DNA of 64,000 nucleotides from Membranipora membranacea (GCA_914767715.1 OU612072.1:2730001-2794000), one strand, 5' to 3'. Shown: positions 23,890 through 37,700, counted from the first letter of the stretch. Program-made: numbers and translations. Notes: generated from the sequence alone by a model not told the origin.

Positions 23890-26800
23890 ATGGCAGACTG
23901 CGATATTGACCAGGTAAGTGAGCGGGCATAAGCTAAACCTCTGCGATTACCTCTCTCATCATACCATACTGCGCATCAAAATCGATACTTTTTGTTGCCG
24001 CATTCTCAAAATAATTGAACAATGATTTCTAACACCAATGAGTTTACTAGGAAGACTCAAAACAGCCTCTTTTTTTTAACTCGGCATTGGATAATGAGAT
24101 TTGTTGGTTGTCATTCCAAAAATGTTTGAGGCAATTACAAATTTTATGGCGATAGGCTATGTCACTGTGACGATTGCTCAAGTGACTTAATATGCAATTG
24201 GTATGGTAAATTTTCTTTATTCAACCATTTAATCTCAGCACCATTGTGATAAGAGTTAGTGCTGAATGTTCGGTGTTTATGTTTCAATCGAAGTAACGTC
24301 ACTGTCACGCTATGTAAAAGATTTTTATTGGTTTACAGGAGTTGGATCTTTTGTATAATCCCAGTAATTGGCCCTGCAAAGAGCGATCAGAATTCACTTC
24401 TGAACAGTTATTACAGGATTACTTTGAAAAGCTAGCCGAAGGTAGGGCTGCTTTAAGGCTGGACATAGTTATATTAACTGTCAAAAGATAAGCCCAGAAG
24501 AAAAATAACGAAGTCTTATCACTTGCAATGAACACTGCTTTGTGAAAATAAAAAATAAATAATAAGCAAAGCATGAACTACTGGGCTACAAGGAATATTT
24601 TGTGATTTATCAAAATTTTTTATCACCGGCACACAGTCAAGTCTGTTGTTATCTCGAGCGTAGAATGTTCTTTCTTTCGTTTTTATCGTACTTGAGCACA
24701 TCACTTATTGCCTCTTTGTGAGACATACTGTCTAAACCACAATGCCAATGTTTTAGGTTCATCGTACGTGTATAAGACATTCAAACAAAAGATAAAAATA
24801 GTGAAATATGGAGAGAAAGCTTGTGAACAGATTGATGTTATATCACCACTGGACTGTGAGCTCACACTGTCCCAGGGAGAGCACTGTCATCGAGGTGCTA
24901 TGTTTATATGGTTACATGGCGGCTACTGGCAACAAGGATAGTAAGTCACATTGTTTCTCTAAGATTAGAACGACTTTAATAGACAAAACCTGGCAGCTTG
25001 AACATAATTTTGTCCAAAATTTGCAACAACAGCTGCAAATTATGTCGATATATTTGACTGTGGAACTTTTGGTAGTTTTCATAAATATATTGGTTTTTTG
25101 CTATGACTATCACACATGGAGGTGATTTGTAACAGATGCCTGATACAAAAGTTATATCTACTGACAGATTTAGTATTTTTGTGGAGCGTACAGAATATCA
25201 CAGCAGATGGTAATAGATTGGTAGGTGAGAAGTAATAATATCTCTGACTGAAACACGTGATAGTCATCAAATCTAACCCTTCTCCGCTTGTCTGTTTATC
25301 AGCTGGTTATGTTCGTAAAGTTTTAGGTCAGATTCGATCCACCTAGGCAGGCCTTTGTTAGAAGCTGGGTATCACCACGCAGCGATAGGTTATCTAGATA
25401 ATACGGAACAGCCTACTCTCGCTCAGTTAACGGAGAGAGTCATTACTGCTGTAAACACATTGTGTGACTTCGCTGCAGACCACGGGTTTAGGTGAGTTTA
25501 TATTATCAACTGCCCAAAACGCTACGCAATCTTCGGATTAGCTAAATAATAAATTTGACTTGCAAACTGTTGAGTTGTCTGTTCATTGACATTAAGTAGA
25601 TAACTCCTAAATGGTTGTTCATTTTTTAATAAAATGATATTATAGATGCTGCAAAATTTACAAACTGGTTGGAATATTGATTAAGGTATGAGTGTGACCT
25701 ACTGGTTGAGTTTTGACAGTTGCTGTGATTGTTGCAGTAATCCCCTAGTTGTGTCCAATGGTGACTCTCTCTCTGAAGCAACTCCTATTATTAATTCCAA
25801 AAGTTCCAAAGAAAATCATTTATTCTTACTTATATTTGTAGCTCACTGATACTTTCAGGACACTCAGCTGGGGCTCATTTAGCTGCAATGGCTATGCTGT
25901 CTGATAAACTCAATGATAACGCCAAAAAGCTTATTACAGGTTTGATTAGGGATTAATATACTACTGTATTGGAATCGTATAATGACTATTGAGAGAAGCA
26001 TGACATGATGCAGGAGGAATCAACATCCACTGAACTTTTCATGTGCTTTATAATATATCTAAATCCATATCGGTATCTAAAGTGGGATAACATGGGTATA
26101 ATTTATAACTCTGCCGGTTTTTATTATCAACGGACAAAATGGCAAAAATATCCAACTGTCTGTCTTCGCATATCTAGCCCATGGGATACTCTCCAATATC
26201 TGCTATCACTGCTCCAAATGCTACAAGGCAACATATATATATATATACTTTTATTGTCAGCAACAATTCATTATTACTAATGTTTTTCATGATGTGTCAT
26301 AAATGACAAAAAAGAAAAATGATACAAACAAAGATTCAACAAAAAGTAAGACTATACCAATAACCTGAAAAAATGTTGTATTAGCCTTTTCTTAAACATA
26401 TTTAAAGTATACTTTTCAAATTTATTCATTTCTCGTTTCAGGATTAGTGCTGATGTCAGGAGTTTATGATTTGATACCGCTAATTAAAACCAGCATAAAT
26501 ATCCCTCCTCTAGCTGTACCTAATATGTGAGTGGGTGAGGGGTAATGTAACAACATGATGTTGATTTGCTGCCTAATTCGCTTCAAATCATGGACGCTTA
26601 TTTTCAAGATGAATAAGATCTGTTTTCCACCCACAATGAATCATTGTCATCCAATCTTTTCTCAGAATGATGTTCATATGAGCAATGACCATCATCTGGT
26701 AATATGTCCAACTGAAAAAGTGTAGCTTCACTGCAGAGGTAATGCACTTGTTTGTCTGTACTTGCCGCCGTAGACAATTAATTAAATCATAATAAAAATG

Positions 26801-28118
26801 ACAGACAAATCTCAGGTTCCAGCTTACAATCAGCTAAACTTAACATTTTTTTCTACTTCAACTGTCATAATCTCTTTTTTTTTTGCAGAGAAACAGCGCA
26901 ACTGTTGAGCCCTCATCATTTAATGAGTACACAAGCTAAGCCTGTGGTCCTGCACAATCTCAAGCAGATATTGGTTGGTTACGGGGAGGATGAGAGTACT
27001 GGTTTTAGAGAACAGGCTAAGAATATGTCCAAGGTAATAGTCATTGAGAAGCTCATCACTTCTCGAAAGTGCTTAGATAGTAAGGTTAAAATATGCCCAT
27101 AACTGGTTTTCACTTAAAATAAAAATAGGGTATGGAGCTGTACAGGACAGGTAGGATTCAGACTTCATTATGGGCTCATAATAACCATGAACTATTCCTA
27201 GGCCTTGTACATGATTACTCAAAACTGCTCAGGTCAGGCAGATTCACTAGTCTAATTGCCCGGATCGCTGGTAGTGGTTTTCTATTATCAATATAATTGA
27301 GATGTGGTTGATAATAAATGCAGTTAACTGCAACCTCTGCAGAGTTTGAGCACTTGATCAGGCGGTTCGCCTCAGTTTGATCTAATAGTCTAATTATAGT
27401 TATTAGTTTTTTGTTTTGGTGACTGTAGTATTGAGTTTGTACCATCTTCGTTTCAGCTGCTATCAGAGAGAGGGTTAAGTAACAGAGAAGTGGAGGTTGC
27501 AGGAAAGGATCATTTTAATATGATCACAGAACTTTTTAGCTCCTCCAATGCTCTTCACAATGTAAGTTACAGGGAGTTAACCAGGTCAGAGATCAAATTT
27601 GTTCAGCGTTCTTAGTGTTGCTGTAGTGATGTCTCATAGCCTATTAGCCCTATTTAGTTTCGATTACAGCAGAAAGCGAACACCAGGCACAAATATGTGG
27701 TAGAGCATTATCGGTTTAAGATTAGGGGAGACAAATATTTTGTTAAGCATTGTTAGAGTCATTAGATATTTTTAGTTTCTCATAGCCCGATCCAGTCTCA
27801 AACACAGTAGAAAACAAACACCCGGCAAAAATGTAGAAAGAAGTGTTTTATTTTCCATTCCGCATAGTGCAAAACTTTGAAATTGCATAAATTAAAACAA
27901 CTCAAATACTTGAGTTTATTCAGAGCCATATTTCCTAACCATCTGTGTTGATAAGAAAGTATTCGTTTCCACAAGCAAGAAAAGCGCTTGGAAGATGTCT
28001 CCGTCAAATAACGCTAAACGCATGATGTTTATCAAGCTGATAAGTCAGGAAACTAATTTGAATAAAGATGTATTTTTTTATTTCTCAGGAGTTTCTAGAA
28101 TTACTGGGGAAGCCTTGA
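23890..28118 (+). CDS. AFMID: Kynurenine formamidase-like hydrolase, copy 1 (frame problem at exon 3/4)
   Basis: Predicted exons: 23890-23913, 24339-24441, 24757-24940, exon 4 ending 25491, 25842-25939, 26442-26526, 26889-27033, 27457-27561 and 28089-28118. The product is an alpha/beta hydrolase that would convert N-formyl-kynurenine to kynurenine. Visible motifs are HGGYW (oxyanion loop, end of exon 3), GHSAG with the nucleophile Ser (exon 5), MSGVYDLIPL (exon 6), GEDES near the acid residue (exon 7) and KDHFNMITEL with the catalytic His (exon 8). Sizes of exons 2, 5, 6, 7 and 8 equal those of AFMID3. The oddity is exon 4: the acceptor before 25303 gives an early TAA (25316-25318), and the acceptor before 25327 makes TAG across the junction, although downstream SDSIHLGRP aligns well with AFMID3. 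The copy may be a recent pseudogene, use an unusual splice, or carry an assembly indel. An AATAAA lies at 28322. Confidence 0.75.
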
Positions 28119-29090
28119 AATCATCAGAATATCAGCTCGACCTTGGAAAATAATGAATCCTTTTACTGAGATTAACCGACAAACATTCTATTTGATACTT
28201 GTATAGTGCCAAATTTATATTCTCTTATATTATATATTATATCAGGCCATAAACACCTGGGTGTTTTCATGAACGTTGTCCATTTTATGATCTTAAATTT
28301 TAATTTTGACATACGCCTTTGAATAAACCCGGTTCCAAATCTAATTTGCCTGATTTCACCTTCCCCTAAATTTGTAGGAGTGTTGATGTGGTGCTAGGGT
28401 AAAAAACATACAATGTGGCTATCTATGGTTTTTGTGCCACCAGTAGATTGATAGTCCATTGTACATTTGTATTGTTGACTCATCCTTCCTCTCAAAGTCC
28501 CTCTTGGTATAAATGCACATTGATAATATTTATTGGTGGTTTTGTGGTGACGCAAGACCGGCCTGTAACCATAGATAACAAAACAAACACATCAGCATGT
28601 ATAAAACATTATCTGATCATTCAGGCTATGCCCTCATAACTCCCATGTGTTTCTCCTCCAAAGTTCCTTGAATTGTATGACTTGTTCCTAGCTCTCTAAC
28701 AGTAACCCACCTTGCTTTTGCAATGAACTTCATGATGGTGAGTTTTTCCCTATGTCCTGTTTGTTTCACTGCCTCAGCTATTTGCAGCATAGTTGTGGAG
28801 AATGCACAGTAGCATCTGTAATGTGATCTCAGGAAAATCATGTGATGTACGTAACTCTTTGTAGTGCTAGTTATGTCCTTTTCAAATTTTTGGACCTGCA
28901 AGTTTGTCACACAGTCAAAAAGAAAATATCACCTATGTACTTATATTGCAATGTCCTGTTAAACATTCTATTAGTGTTTATACCTTGAATTTATTGATTT
29001 TTTCTTTTTGCTGTGCTCATTGAACAAACACAAAGCCAAGAATTCCCCTATTATAAGTGGTTGCCAAGAATTACTATTTGTTTATATTTC
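28119..29090. other. No gene recognised; between AFMID1 and vestigial exons
   Basis: Contains the likely AFMID1 3' UTR (AATAAA at 28322-28327). The rest is absent from unit 2, where the DNA equivalent to 25863-29090 has been deleted. A 94-codon open frame on the minus strand at 28626-28910 has no motif I recognise. Confidence 0.5.
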
Positions 29091-29091
29091 A

Positions 29092-29535
29092 GATGGAAGT
29101 AAGACCTGTCGTGACGTCTTCTTATGGGTATGTCAGAAGACAGAACGTCACACACTATTCTACAGTGCCACAGATTATGCTCTAAAATTGTGCATTTACT
29201 CCATTGGTAATTCACAGATAATATTTGATGATAAATCCCACAGATCTCTTTGAATGGTAATACTTTGTGGGAGAGTTGCGCTGTCTTGTAAACAACTATG
29301 ATGCATTGTTTTATCCTCCTTATGGTAGTCATTGTACAGAGCATTCCCAGCCTGTAATAGATTTTCATTTTATTATATGAATATCTGTTACAGGTCTGGT
29401 TAGCTAGTTCTACGTTAGTATAATCTGCTGTAACCTCAAAATATAACTGTGGTTTTAGATTCAGTTGATGAGATTTAGCGCAGCAGTACCCTAAGCTGCC
29501 GTCAAGTGGGTGAAGATTGAGAGGGAACCAATTTG
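29092..29535 (+). pseudogene. Two decayed exon-like blocks of an unidentified gene (unit 1)
   Basis: After TTTATATTTCAG the sequence reads MEVRPVVTSSYGYVRRQNVT and then PQIML before a stop. The matching block in unit 2 (42371-42532) continues open with CADSPLVISQMMFDDVPHNP. A second block begins after TTTTAG near 29459 and aligns with the unit 2 block at 42724, but it has stops and frameshifts. The pair looks like the remains of two coding exons of a gene that once lay between AFMID and the TIR-TPR genes. I do not recognise the protein. Confidence 0.4.
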
Positions 29536-29940
29536 CTGGTGAGTTTTTGTACACTTTGCATTCTTTTCCACAAGAATATGATTAATTATATCAACATCAT
29601 TGCACTCTTCATGTCGCATTAAATATTATAAAGAAAAACAAAAGAGAAAGTAAACAATATGATCGGATTTCATATTATTACATTTAAGCTGATATTGAAT
29701 CTTTGTAAAGAAAAAGGAAGTTCATCAAAATTATCAAGGTCACAAAATCCCAATACGATTCAAATCTAATATGCACACACAACGGATCGGTATCTTCACA
29801 ATCTCAGCGAATGTCCAATCAAATAGACACATAAATGCATCACATGAATGCCTCCCCTCATACAGTCTGGAGCTGACCTCACTTGGCACTTTTTTTGGGG
29901 AGGTTGTTTAGCTTTACCCCGTCTTCACATCCTTTTCTGT

Positions 29941-32900
29941 TTACGCAGTCGGCTTACTTTCTGCGCGGTTTTTCATATCCTGTCTAAGTTTTTCAGCCCG
30001 TTTGGGTCTGCCCAGGGATTGGTAGAGGTCTGCCATCGTGTAATATGATTGGATAACGGTCGGGTTATTTTCACCTAGCCTCTGCTCCTTGATATGGACT
30101 GCGTTCCGTAAATGCTTCAGCGCCTCCTCTAACTCAGCATGTTCTGCTGCGGTTTGCTCCAGTCCCTTAATCATCTCCAGTTGCTTTTTTGCAACTTCAG
30201 AATTCTTCTGCATTTGGTCGATTCCGGTTATAAGCTTATGAGACAGAATGACACTGGGATGGTATTCGTGTAATCTCTTCAGTTTTATTTCCTTTCCCTT
30301 TTTTGCAAATTTAAGGGCTTCGGTCAACTTCTTTCCTCTTTCCTTTTCATTCAGCCCTTTGGTTTCCATTGCAACCTCAGCTAGTTTGTCGCAAGTCATT
30401 CCTGTGTGCGGATGTTCATTTCCCAAAATCTTCTCTTGGATTTGAAGTGCCATTTTGTAGTGCTCTTGTGCCTTTGTGTAGTGCTCGAGACGATCTTTGA
30501 TATCCTTCTGTTTGAAATGACAATCACCAATACTCACATACAGTAAGGCTACTTCCATGGTTTCTGGGTTCTCCCCTAAAGCCTCCACATGTTGGTCCAG
30601 ACTTGTCTGATATTCTGACTGTGCCTCTTCATACATTTTATCATCCATCATATATACTTCCCCAATGAACATGTGCGTTCTTGCTATATCTGTGTAGCTA
30701 TTCGATGATACCTCCTTTTGGACAGCCAAGGCTTCTGTGTGACACTTCATGGCTTCCTCTAGCCTGCCTAGTTCTCGATTTGCTCGTCCCATACAGTTAT
30801 AGGTCAACGCTGTCTCAACATGGATCTTGCCGATGGATGTGCGCTTTATTGTGAGAGCCTGCTCTTGAACATCGAGACATCTTGTCCAATTTCCCAGAAG
30901 ATAATAAACTTCACCCATATTTGCTAAGCTTTTCCTAACGCGAGGATGATTGCCGCCTTGCTGCTTTGTGAAAATATGCATTGCCATTTCATAGCTATCC
31001 ATGGCTTCATCCAGCTTCATCTGATCAAGGAAGACATTGCCCATGTTTAGGTGAGAGATACCCACAGTGATAGCTTCCTCGCCTCTTGAAGCAATTTTGA
31101 TTCTAAGAGCATCCTCATGGCATTTTAATGTCTTTTCTAGCTCCCCTCGATTCCTGTATATGCCGGCTGTGTTGTTATAGATTTTTGCTATATCGAAATC
31201 ATCCTCTTTTCTTGTCAGTTTTAGGTAATTGAGCAGCTCTCCGTATAATTTTAATGCCTCGTCAGAATTTCCTGTCCTCTCATATGTGATTGCAACTGTA
31301 AGCATTGTGTCTTCCCAGAACTTACTTTTTGAGACCGGTTTCACCTCTTTGTTTGTTTCAGCTTTGCTGCTCTCATCGCCTAGGTCATTGCAAGTCGGCA
31401 GCATTTCAAATGCATCTTCTTTCGGGGGCGCTTTCCTTCCAATTATATCAAGGCATCTTTTTCCATGATCCAGGGCCTTGTCCACCTCATCAAGGTCCTT
31501 AAGGACATCGGCAACAGTCATCAACAGTTTGGTATCATGTGGACTCTGCCTGGACAGCTCGACCAGCTTGTTCTTGTACCAGTCTCTAAGTTTGTTCGTA
31601 ATTTGTTCGTCGAGCATCTCAAACCCTCCTTCAAAGCCACGGATAATCTGAAAGATCATATCCTTGTCTTGCTCTACTGTAGCCGTCGCATTTTCTGCCT
31701 TGAGTTTTGACAGATTTTCGAGTACTACATTTCCTTTTTCTCCAGCGGAGATTCTCATTCGCTCCGTTTCTTTTTGAGGGAGGCTGATTCTCAGGTCAAC
31801 ATCTGTTGCACGCAGAGAATGTGCGATCTCGAACAGGCACCAAGCACTACCTACTGGCTTCGGGTCGTTCCACGGTGATAAAATCAACAGAACCTTTCCG
31901 ATGCTCTCAATACTGTTTCTGAAGATAGTACTATACCAGTTAGCATCTTTGTCGTTATTTGCATTTTGATCATTTGTAAACAAGTCGAACCAAAAGTAAG
32001 CATCTGGATTGAGCTCTGCATGCTGTCTCATAGCATCGACAACCACTTCGACAAACTCGTACTTCCATGCATGTGAGATGAAAACAGTAGCTGTAGCGAC
32101 GAGAGGTTTCCCATCAATTAGCTCACTTTTGTAGATATCGATGAATGCAGCATTTGTCCCTTTAGTTTTAGGCTTCACAATCTCTCAGTTAAAATCTGAA
32201 GTTGTCCATTTCATCCATTCCTCACCTTTCTTATCCTTTGTACCAATATTATCATTGAGAAATTTCTCAATCGCTTTCATGTGCATACCGAGTGGTTTCG
32301 ACCCTGTGTAGTATAAACCATATTTTATTTATAATGAAACTGACATGCACCAGTTTGGGTCAGCAGTCACAAAGAAGAAGAATTGACAACCATATATGTT
32401 ATATGAGTGCTATTAATAGTTCCTTGGTAGAAGTATTTTGGGTGGTCAGAACGGGGTAGGATAGGTAATATTGAAGTATCCTCCGGAAATGTTCAGAATT
32501 GGCTTGTGGCATGTACATAATTATACAGAAATGCCTTAGAATTACTTAGATGGTTGTCATTTGACCACTTACGGAGTATGCTGTACAGAGAAGACTGTTT
32601 GCCACGCTAAACAGCATCAGTAATTTTTGTGCAAGATGTTCCAGATGTTCAGGTCAGCCCATGTCCTCCCCCCCAAACGTTGGCCAGCATTATAATTACA
32701 CTGGAGGAATGCTTAGATTGTGATACAAAAATTCATGATATTGTGACCATGTTCTATGTTTAAACTCACCTATAGTTTTATTCACGTTGTCATTGTCATC
32801 AGACAAGTTACTTGCACTAGACCGCATTTTATGGCTGAAAGAGAAATTGAATGATGATAGAAATGATATATACAACTGTATACAGCTGAATTTAAGACCC

Positions 32901-33147
32901 TCCATCTGAGTCTATAGGGCCAAAGCTCAAATATCAATAATTGAAAAGTTAAGAGCACTTTGATTCAGACCTGCAGTCAAGCTTCGTTTTCTAATGACCT
33001 ACCCACGCTCTCTGAGGAGATTAGCCATTGATGATGTTTTGGCGATCCATACCTACACAGTCACATATCTAATCAGCAATCATCTGCAAGAGTACATAAA
33101 GCGTGTCTATACTGTTTGATTTTAACTCACCTCTTAGTTTCTGCCAT
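29941..33147 (-). pseudogene. TIR-like/TPR protein, copy A, with stop at codon 67
   Basis: Exons on the minus strand: 33147-33131, 32834-32770 and 32303-29941, with GT-AG junctions and the same structure as copy C. Translation begins MAETKSHKM and passes GSKPLGMHMKAIEKFL, then meets TGA at 32187-32185 in TTSDFN-stop-EIVKP, where copy C has CAA AAG. Past the stop the frame is open for about 745 codons: VFISHAW, YFWFDLFTNDQ, VLLILSPWNDPKP and AWCLFEIA of the TIR-like domain, then KLC-type TPRs (for example NMGNVFLDQMKLDEAMDSYE, NMGEVYYLLGNWTRCLDVQE). No ATG lies between the stop and the TIR strand A, so internal initiation would begin inside the domain. The end is also shorter than C (TAA where C has CAA). 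The otherwise clean frame implies recent inactivation, a polymorphic null, or a sequencing error. Confidence 0.75.
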
Positions 33148-34738
33148 CCAATGCAAAGAAAAAACAGAAGTGATCCTTCATAAGATTAATCAGGAAGCAG
33201 TGATACCAAGGTGACCTATTCTTAGCTATTCTGCAACTAAGCAGCTATGCAAGCAGAACTCCAGTATGTCAACGATCAACAAACCGGTACCTAGTATGGG
33301 ATATATAATCAATAGTAAGCTATCACAATGAACCTATTGTATAGTGTATTTTTGTACTCATTGATTTATATCAGTTGAATAGCTAATAGTACAATGCCAA
33401 ACTTTGCTGCCACTAACTTTTTATTGCTTGCTATTTAGGTAGTTATATTACAGTGTCAGCGAAATGACTGATTTCAAATCAAAAGAGGATTAATTAACCG
33501 TAAAGCAAAGTCAGCAACAAAAAGACTGCTTGCTGTGTCAATTATAAGAATGGTGTGTTATATTTTAATCCACAAACTTGAGTTAAAATATCAACTCCTA
33601 ACATGAATTTTCTCAAATAATTATAATAATGTGGATCGAAGGAAGGAGGGAGGGAGGGAGGGAGGGAGGGAGAGGAGTAAATTTTTGCATACATTGCTTT
33701 ATTATATCTCCATATTTTTACATGATAATCTTCTTCTCACAATTTTCCTTTGTTGCGGCGCTGTGTTGAGCTCAGACTAGATCATACCTATCATGTATTC
33801 GTCAGGTGTAAGCAACCCAGGCCTAAGACAATTAATTAAGTAACTTGCCACCTGATGCTACGGCACAAACAAAAGCCAAGCACAGCTCAGCTCGAGTAAA
33901 TGTGACAGATGAAGTAATGTGAAATCATATTGGCGCTTGTTGATTGCTGCCCTTTTGTAAAATACAACAGGAATACTATAGTTGCTTCTTGCCCTGAGGT
34001 TTGATTACCAATAAAAAGGTAAAATGATAGGAATTTGATTTTCACACAAGGCTTATTTTTATATGGGCAGTTTGAGGGCTCAAATGGCTGAATAGAGCTG
34101 TATGAGCACTCACACATGAGGCGTCGGCTGGAAGCCGGCTAAAAAGCTCTATTATCATTTTTTAATTGCGTTATGATTTGTGACAGGATATAAAAATGAA
34201 CTGGAATTCTGAGAGTCATGGTTGCAAAAAACTTGAAGATTGGGAATTGTCTTCACAGTTCACAGTTCACAACAACATCAACATCGAAAACAACTGGCAA
34301 TGCAGAACTTGTTACCTCATCAACATTCATAATTAAATTGACATCAGGTTATATAGCTTCCGTCTTGCTATACCTCAGAAACACAACACTTGTGTGATCG
34401 AACTCAGCAGTTTAATATTTCTAATACAACAAATTATCTCAACACACCAGATAAGATTGTAAAACAGAATAATAAACCAATATAATTTTTCCACAGTCAG
34501 ACATAATCATGGTTGTAGAAATATTGTCAGATTTCTATTAACTAAAAAAACATAACTGGAAATATATACAAGTAAATGAAAGCAAAAATTTGTATAATGC
34601 TGCTTATTAATTGGCAAAGTCCAAAAATGCAATCCATTAGCCTGAACATGCAACTCTAGGCTTTGCGGTTGAAGAAAATATTGAGTGCAAAAAATATAGG
34701 CTTATTGAGAAAAACCACAGAGCAAGTTTACAGCGTGT
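33148..34738. other. Spacer between TIR-TPR A and B; no gene recognised
   Basis: Flank shared with unit 2 except for a block at about 33811-34216 that is present only here. The left part should hold the promoter of copy A, the right part the 3' UTR of copy B. No coding motif was recognised. Confidence 0.5.
33639..33676. repeat. GGGA microsatellite
   Basis: Six to seven GGGA units follow GGAAGGA. The matching place in unit 2 (near 46981) has only GGAGGGAGAAAAG, so the tract expanded in unit 1 or contracted in unit 2 after the duplication. Confidence 0.9.
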
Positions 34739-37700
34739 TTACTCTCCAGAACCTTCCTCCACGGAAGGAAAGAGCATCTCTTCAGCTTTCTCCTTTTCTT
34801 GATGTTTGAGGAAATGTTTCCTCAAGGCAGCGCAGAGTTTGTTAACTGTAGGATGATGTTTACCCAATCTTTTCAACTTATCAGCTATTGTTCCCTGCAG
34901 GTAGTATCTGAGACCATCTGTGTAATTCTCATTCAAAGTGCAAGCTAGAGCCATGTTGTCATAGGAAGCTAAGAGCTTTGAATGTCCTTCTTGTTCTTCG
35001 AACTCTTTCTTCCTTATCTCGAGCGAGATTTCAAGATGCTCCAGACATTTGGCTGGCTGACCACATTTGGTGTAGACTTCAGCCAAACCGTCATGAATGG
35101 TAGCAAAGTCAAGATGGAATGGCTTGTTTTTGTGCACTTCCTTGTAAGCAGTCAGACAGTCATTGTAACATTCAATGGCTTCATCGGGCCTCTCAAGTCT
35201 GTGTAAGATATACCCTAGTTTCCTGTTAGTTATTGATAAGTCCTTGCTGTGAGACTGATCCTTGAGCAGAATTATTCGGGCTTTTTTATGACATTCAAGG
35301 GACCTTTCAAGATTCGTGGTCTCTTCCTCTCCTTGCCGATAGCTTTTGCGGGTTTTATCCAGACATGGTTTAAAAGGTGAATTCTTAGTATTGTCAGGTT
35401 TTTCTGCTGAAATAATCTGTCTGTAAACATCTCCTTGCTTGTTGTAGTACTCAACCAGATTCCTGTCACCATCACTGCATCCCTTCACTTTCTTTTCAAG
35501 TTTGTTGATTTCCGCTCTTCCCTCCTTAGCTGTGTAAGTTGTATCCTGTTTGACCTTGAACCCTATACTGTTAATGGGGCAAGCTTCTTTAAGCTTTCGC
35601 AATGTCTCACCATCTGCTGAGTCCTGAAGAAGTTTTCCGAGCATGATGTGAGACTTGATCGATATTGGGTGTGATGCTTTTACTTCCACGCTCTCTTTGT
35701 TTGGTAAATATCCGTCGACAGTGAGAGCGGAACCCTGTAGAAAGTGCTCCAAGGATGTATGAAAATGGCCTAACTGTGCTTGGATCACTGCAATGTCATC
35801 ATGTAAGGCAATCAAAGCTGGATCACCTTGACCTTTGACTTTTATCATAGTTTGAGCTGCCTTCTTTAGGTCATCCGAAGCCTGATCCTTTTTGTCATCC
35901 TGTTGCATCAATAGCTTAGCTCTCTTATGGTGGGTTTCTCCTATAAGTGGGTGTTGTTCCTCCATCACCTCTTGCAGAAGGCTAAGAGATTTTTCATAGT
36001 GTTCTTTCGCCTGTACAACATCCCCTTGCGTAGCGCTCAAGTCTCCCAAATGTCGAATAGTGAGTGCAACATCTCTGTGTTTCTCGCCGTACGTACTGCT
36101 GAAGATTTCAAGTGCCTTTTGGTGCTGACGATATGATTGATCAAACTCTCTTCTTTCTCTGAGAAGTTCTCCCATGTCATTGAAGCAGGTTGCCACATGA
36201 GGGTGTTGTTCCCCTGTTGTCTTTAACTGCATCTGAAGTGCCCTGTCAAGATACTCCCAGTCTTGGTTGGCCAACTGCCTTCTGTAAAATATCACTCCCA
36301 TGTTTCTGTAGCATTTGGCCAAATCAGGATGATCAGGGCTGCTCTTCCCATGCTTCTTTTGATACACATTCAGCGCCAGTTGTGTGTATTCTAAGGCTTT
36401 TTCAAGGTCGCCTTGATCCAAGTATACATGAGACATGTTGTAACGTGAGTTGGCTGCAGTGAGAGACTTTTTACCGACAAATCTGTCTTTGATACGTAGA
36501 GCTTTTTCGTGATGTTCCAATGAAAGCTCCAGATTACCCAAACTACGGTACACACTCGCAATATTATTGTGAGCTTTTCCGAGAGTGACAAAGTCTTTTA
36601 GAACATTAGCATTCAGGTCTATCAGTAGTTCTTTGTTAAAATCTAATGCAGACCTATATCTACCGGTACTTTCACATATGAGCCCCATGGTCAAATACGT
36701 GTCTTGGAAGTATCTATGGAAAATCAGTTGCGTCAAATAGTCAAAAAACCCGCCATCACCCCTGTAGGTGAATTTGAGGTCTTTTCGGGCGATCATCTTC
36801 ACATCACCAGCCCTTCTCTCAAACCCTGATTCCTTGTTTGGTGTGGTGAGATCTACTGAAGACCTCACCAAGCTCACTTTTGAGCCCTCTTCCTGCACAG
36901 ATCGATGATCATTTGTAACTAGCTTTTCAGCACTAGTCTCTTCCCAATGAGTTTCACTGTTTTCCGGATTTTGCATCATTTGGTGCCCTGAACACTGAAC
37001 CACGTCTGAGACCTGATGCTCTCTGTCTGGTGTCTGTTCACAACCTGCGTTTTGGCTTCCCATCCCCTTTGGAATTGATTCACTCGTTTCCGACTCTACA
37101 ACTCCATTTTGTCCCTGATCTAGGAATTTAACACATCTTGCACAATATTTATAGGCCCGCTCATAGTCTCCTAGTTCACGCAACACATCGGCCACTGTTA
37201 AGTTCAGCTCCGGATCAAACTGACTCCCTTTGCTGACCTTGGCTAGTTTCTCGAGTTGCTCCACATACCATTGTCTTATCTTTTCCTTCACCTTTTCGTT
37301 GACTCTCGGAAACCCACCCTCGAATGACCTAATCGCGCTAAAGATCATTTCCCTATCCTCAGATGTTTTGGCCTCGGCCTTCTCTGCCTGAATCGAAGAC
37401 AGGGCTTTAATCAGTGGCTCACACTTATCTTTTATTTTGTTCGCTAATTTCTCAGCTTCGCTCTCTGGCATGTCGATTTCAAAGTCTATGCTATCCGGGG
37501 AGGACAGTGTGATAGCAATCTCAAACAAGCACCAGGCTCTTTTCACGGGCTGCGGATCATGCCACGGATATAAGATGAGTAGTACTTTACCGATTTTCTC
37601 TATACTTCTTTTGAACGCATTTTTGTACCAATCCCCATCTTTGTCTTCTTTTACGTGTTGGTCATTGGTGAACAAGTCAAACCAGAAATAGGTTTCATCT

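Noticed and set aside
28626-28910. 94-codon minus-strand frame
   Set aside because: No motif, no splice partners, and the segment is simply missing from unit 2.
29941-32178. Copy A as an intact 745-residue protein starting near 32178
   Set aside because: The codon at that start is GTG, and the next in-frame ATG lies inside the TIR-like domain; comparison with copy C shows a nonsense codon instead.
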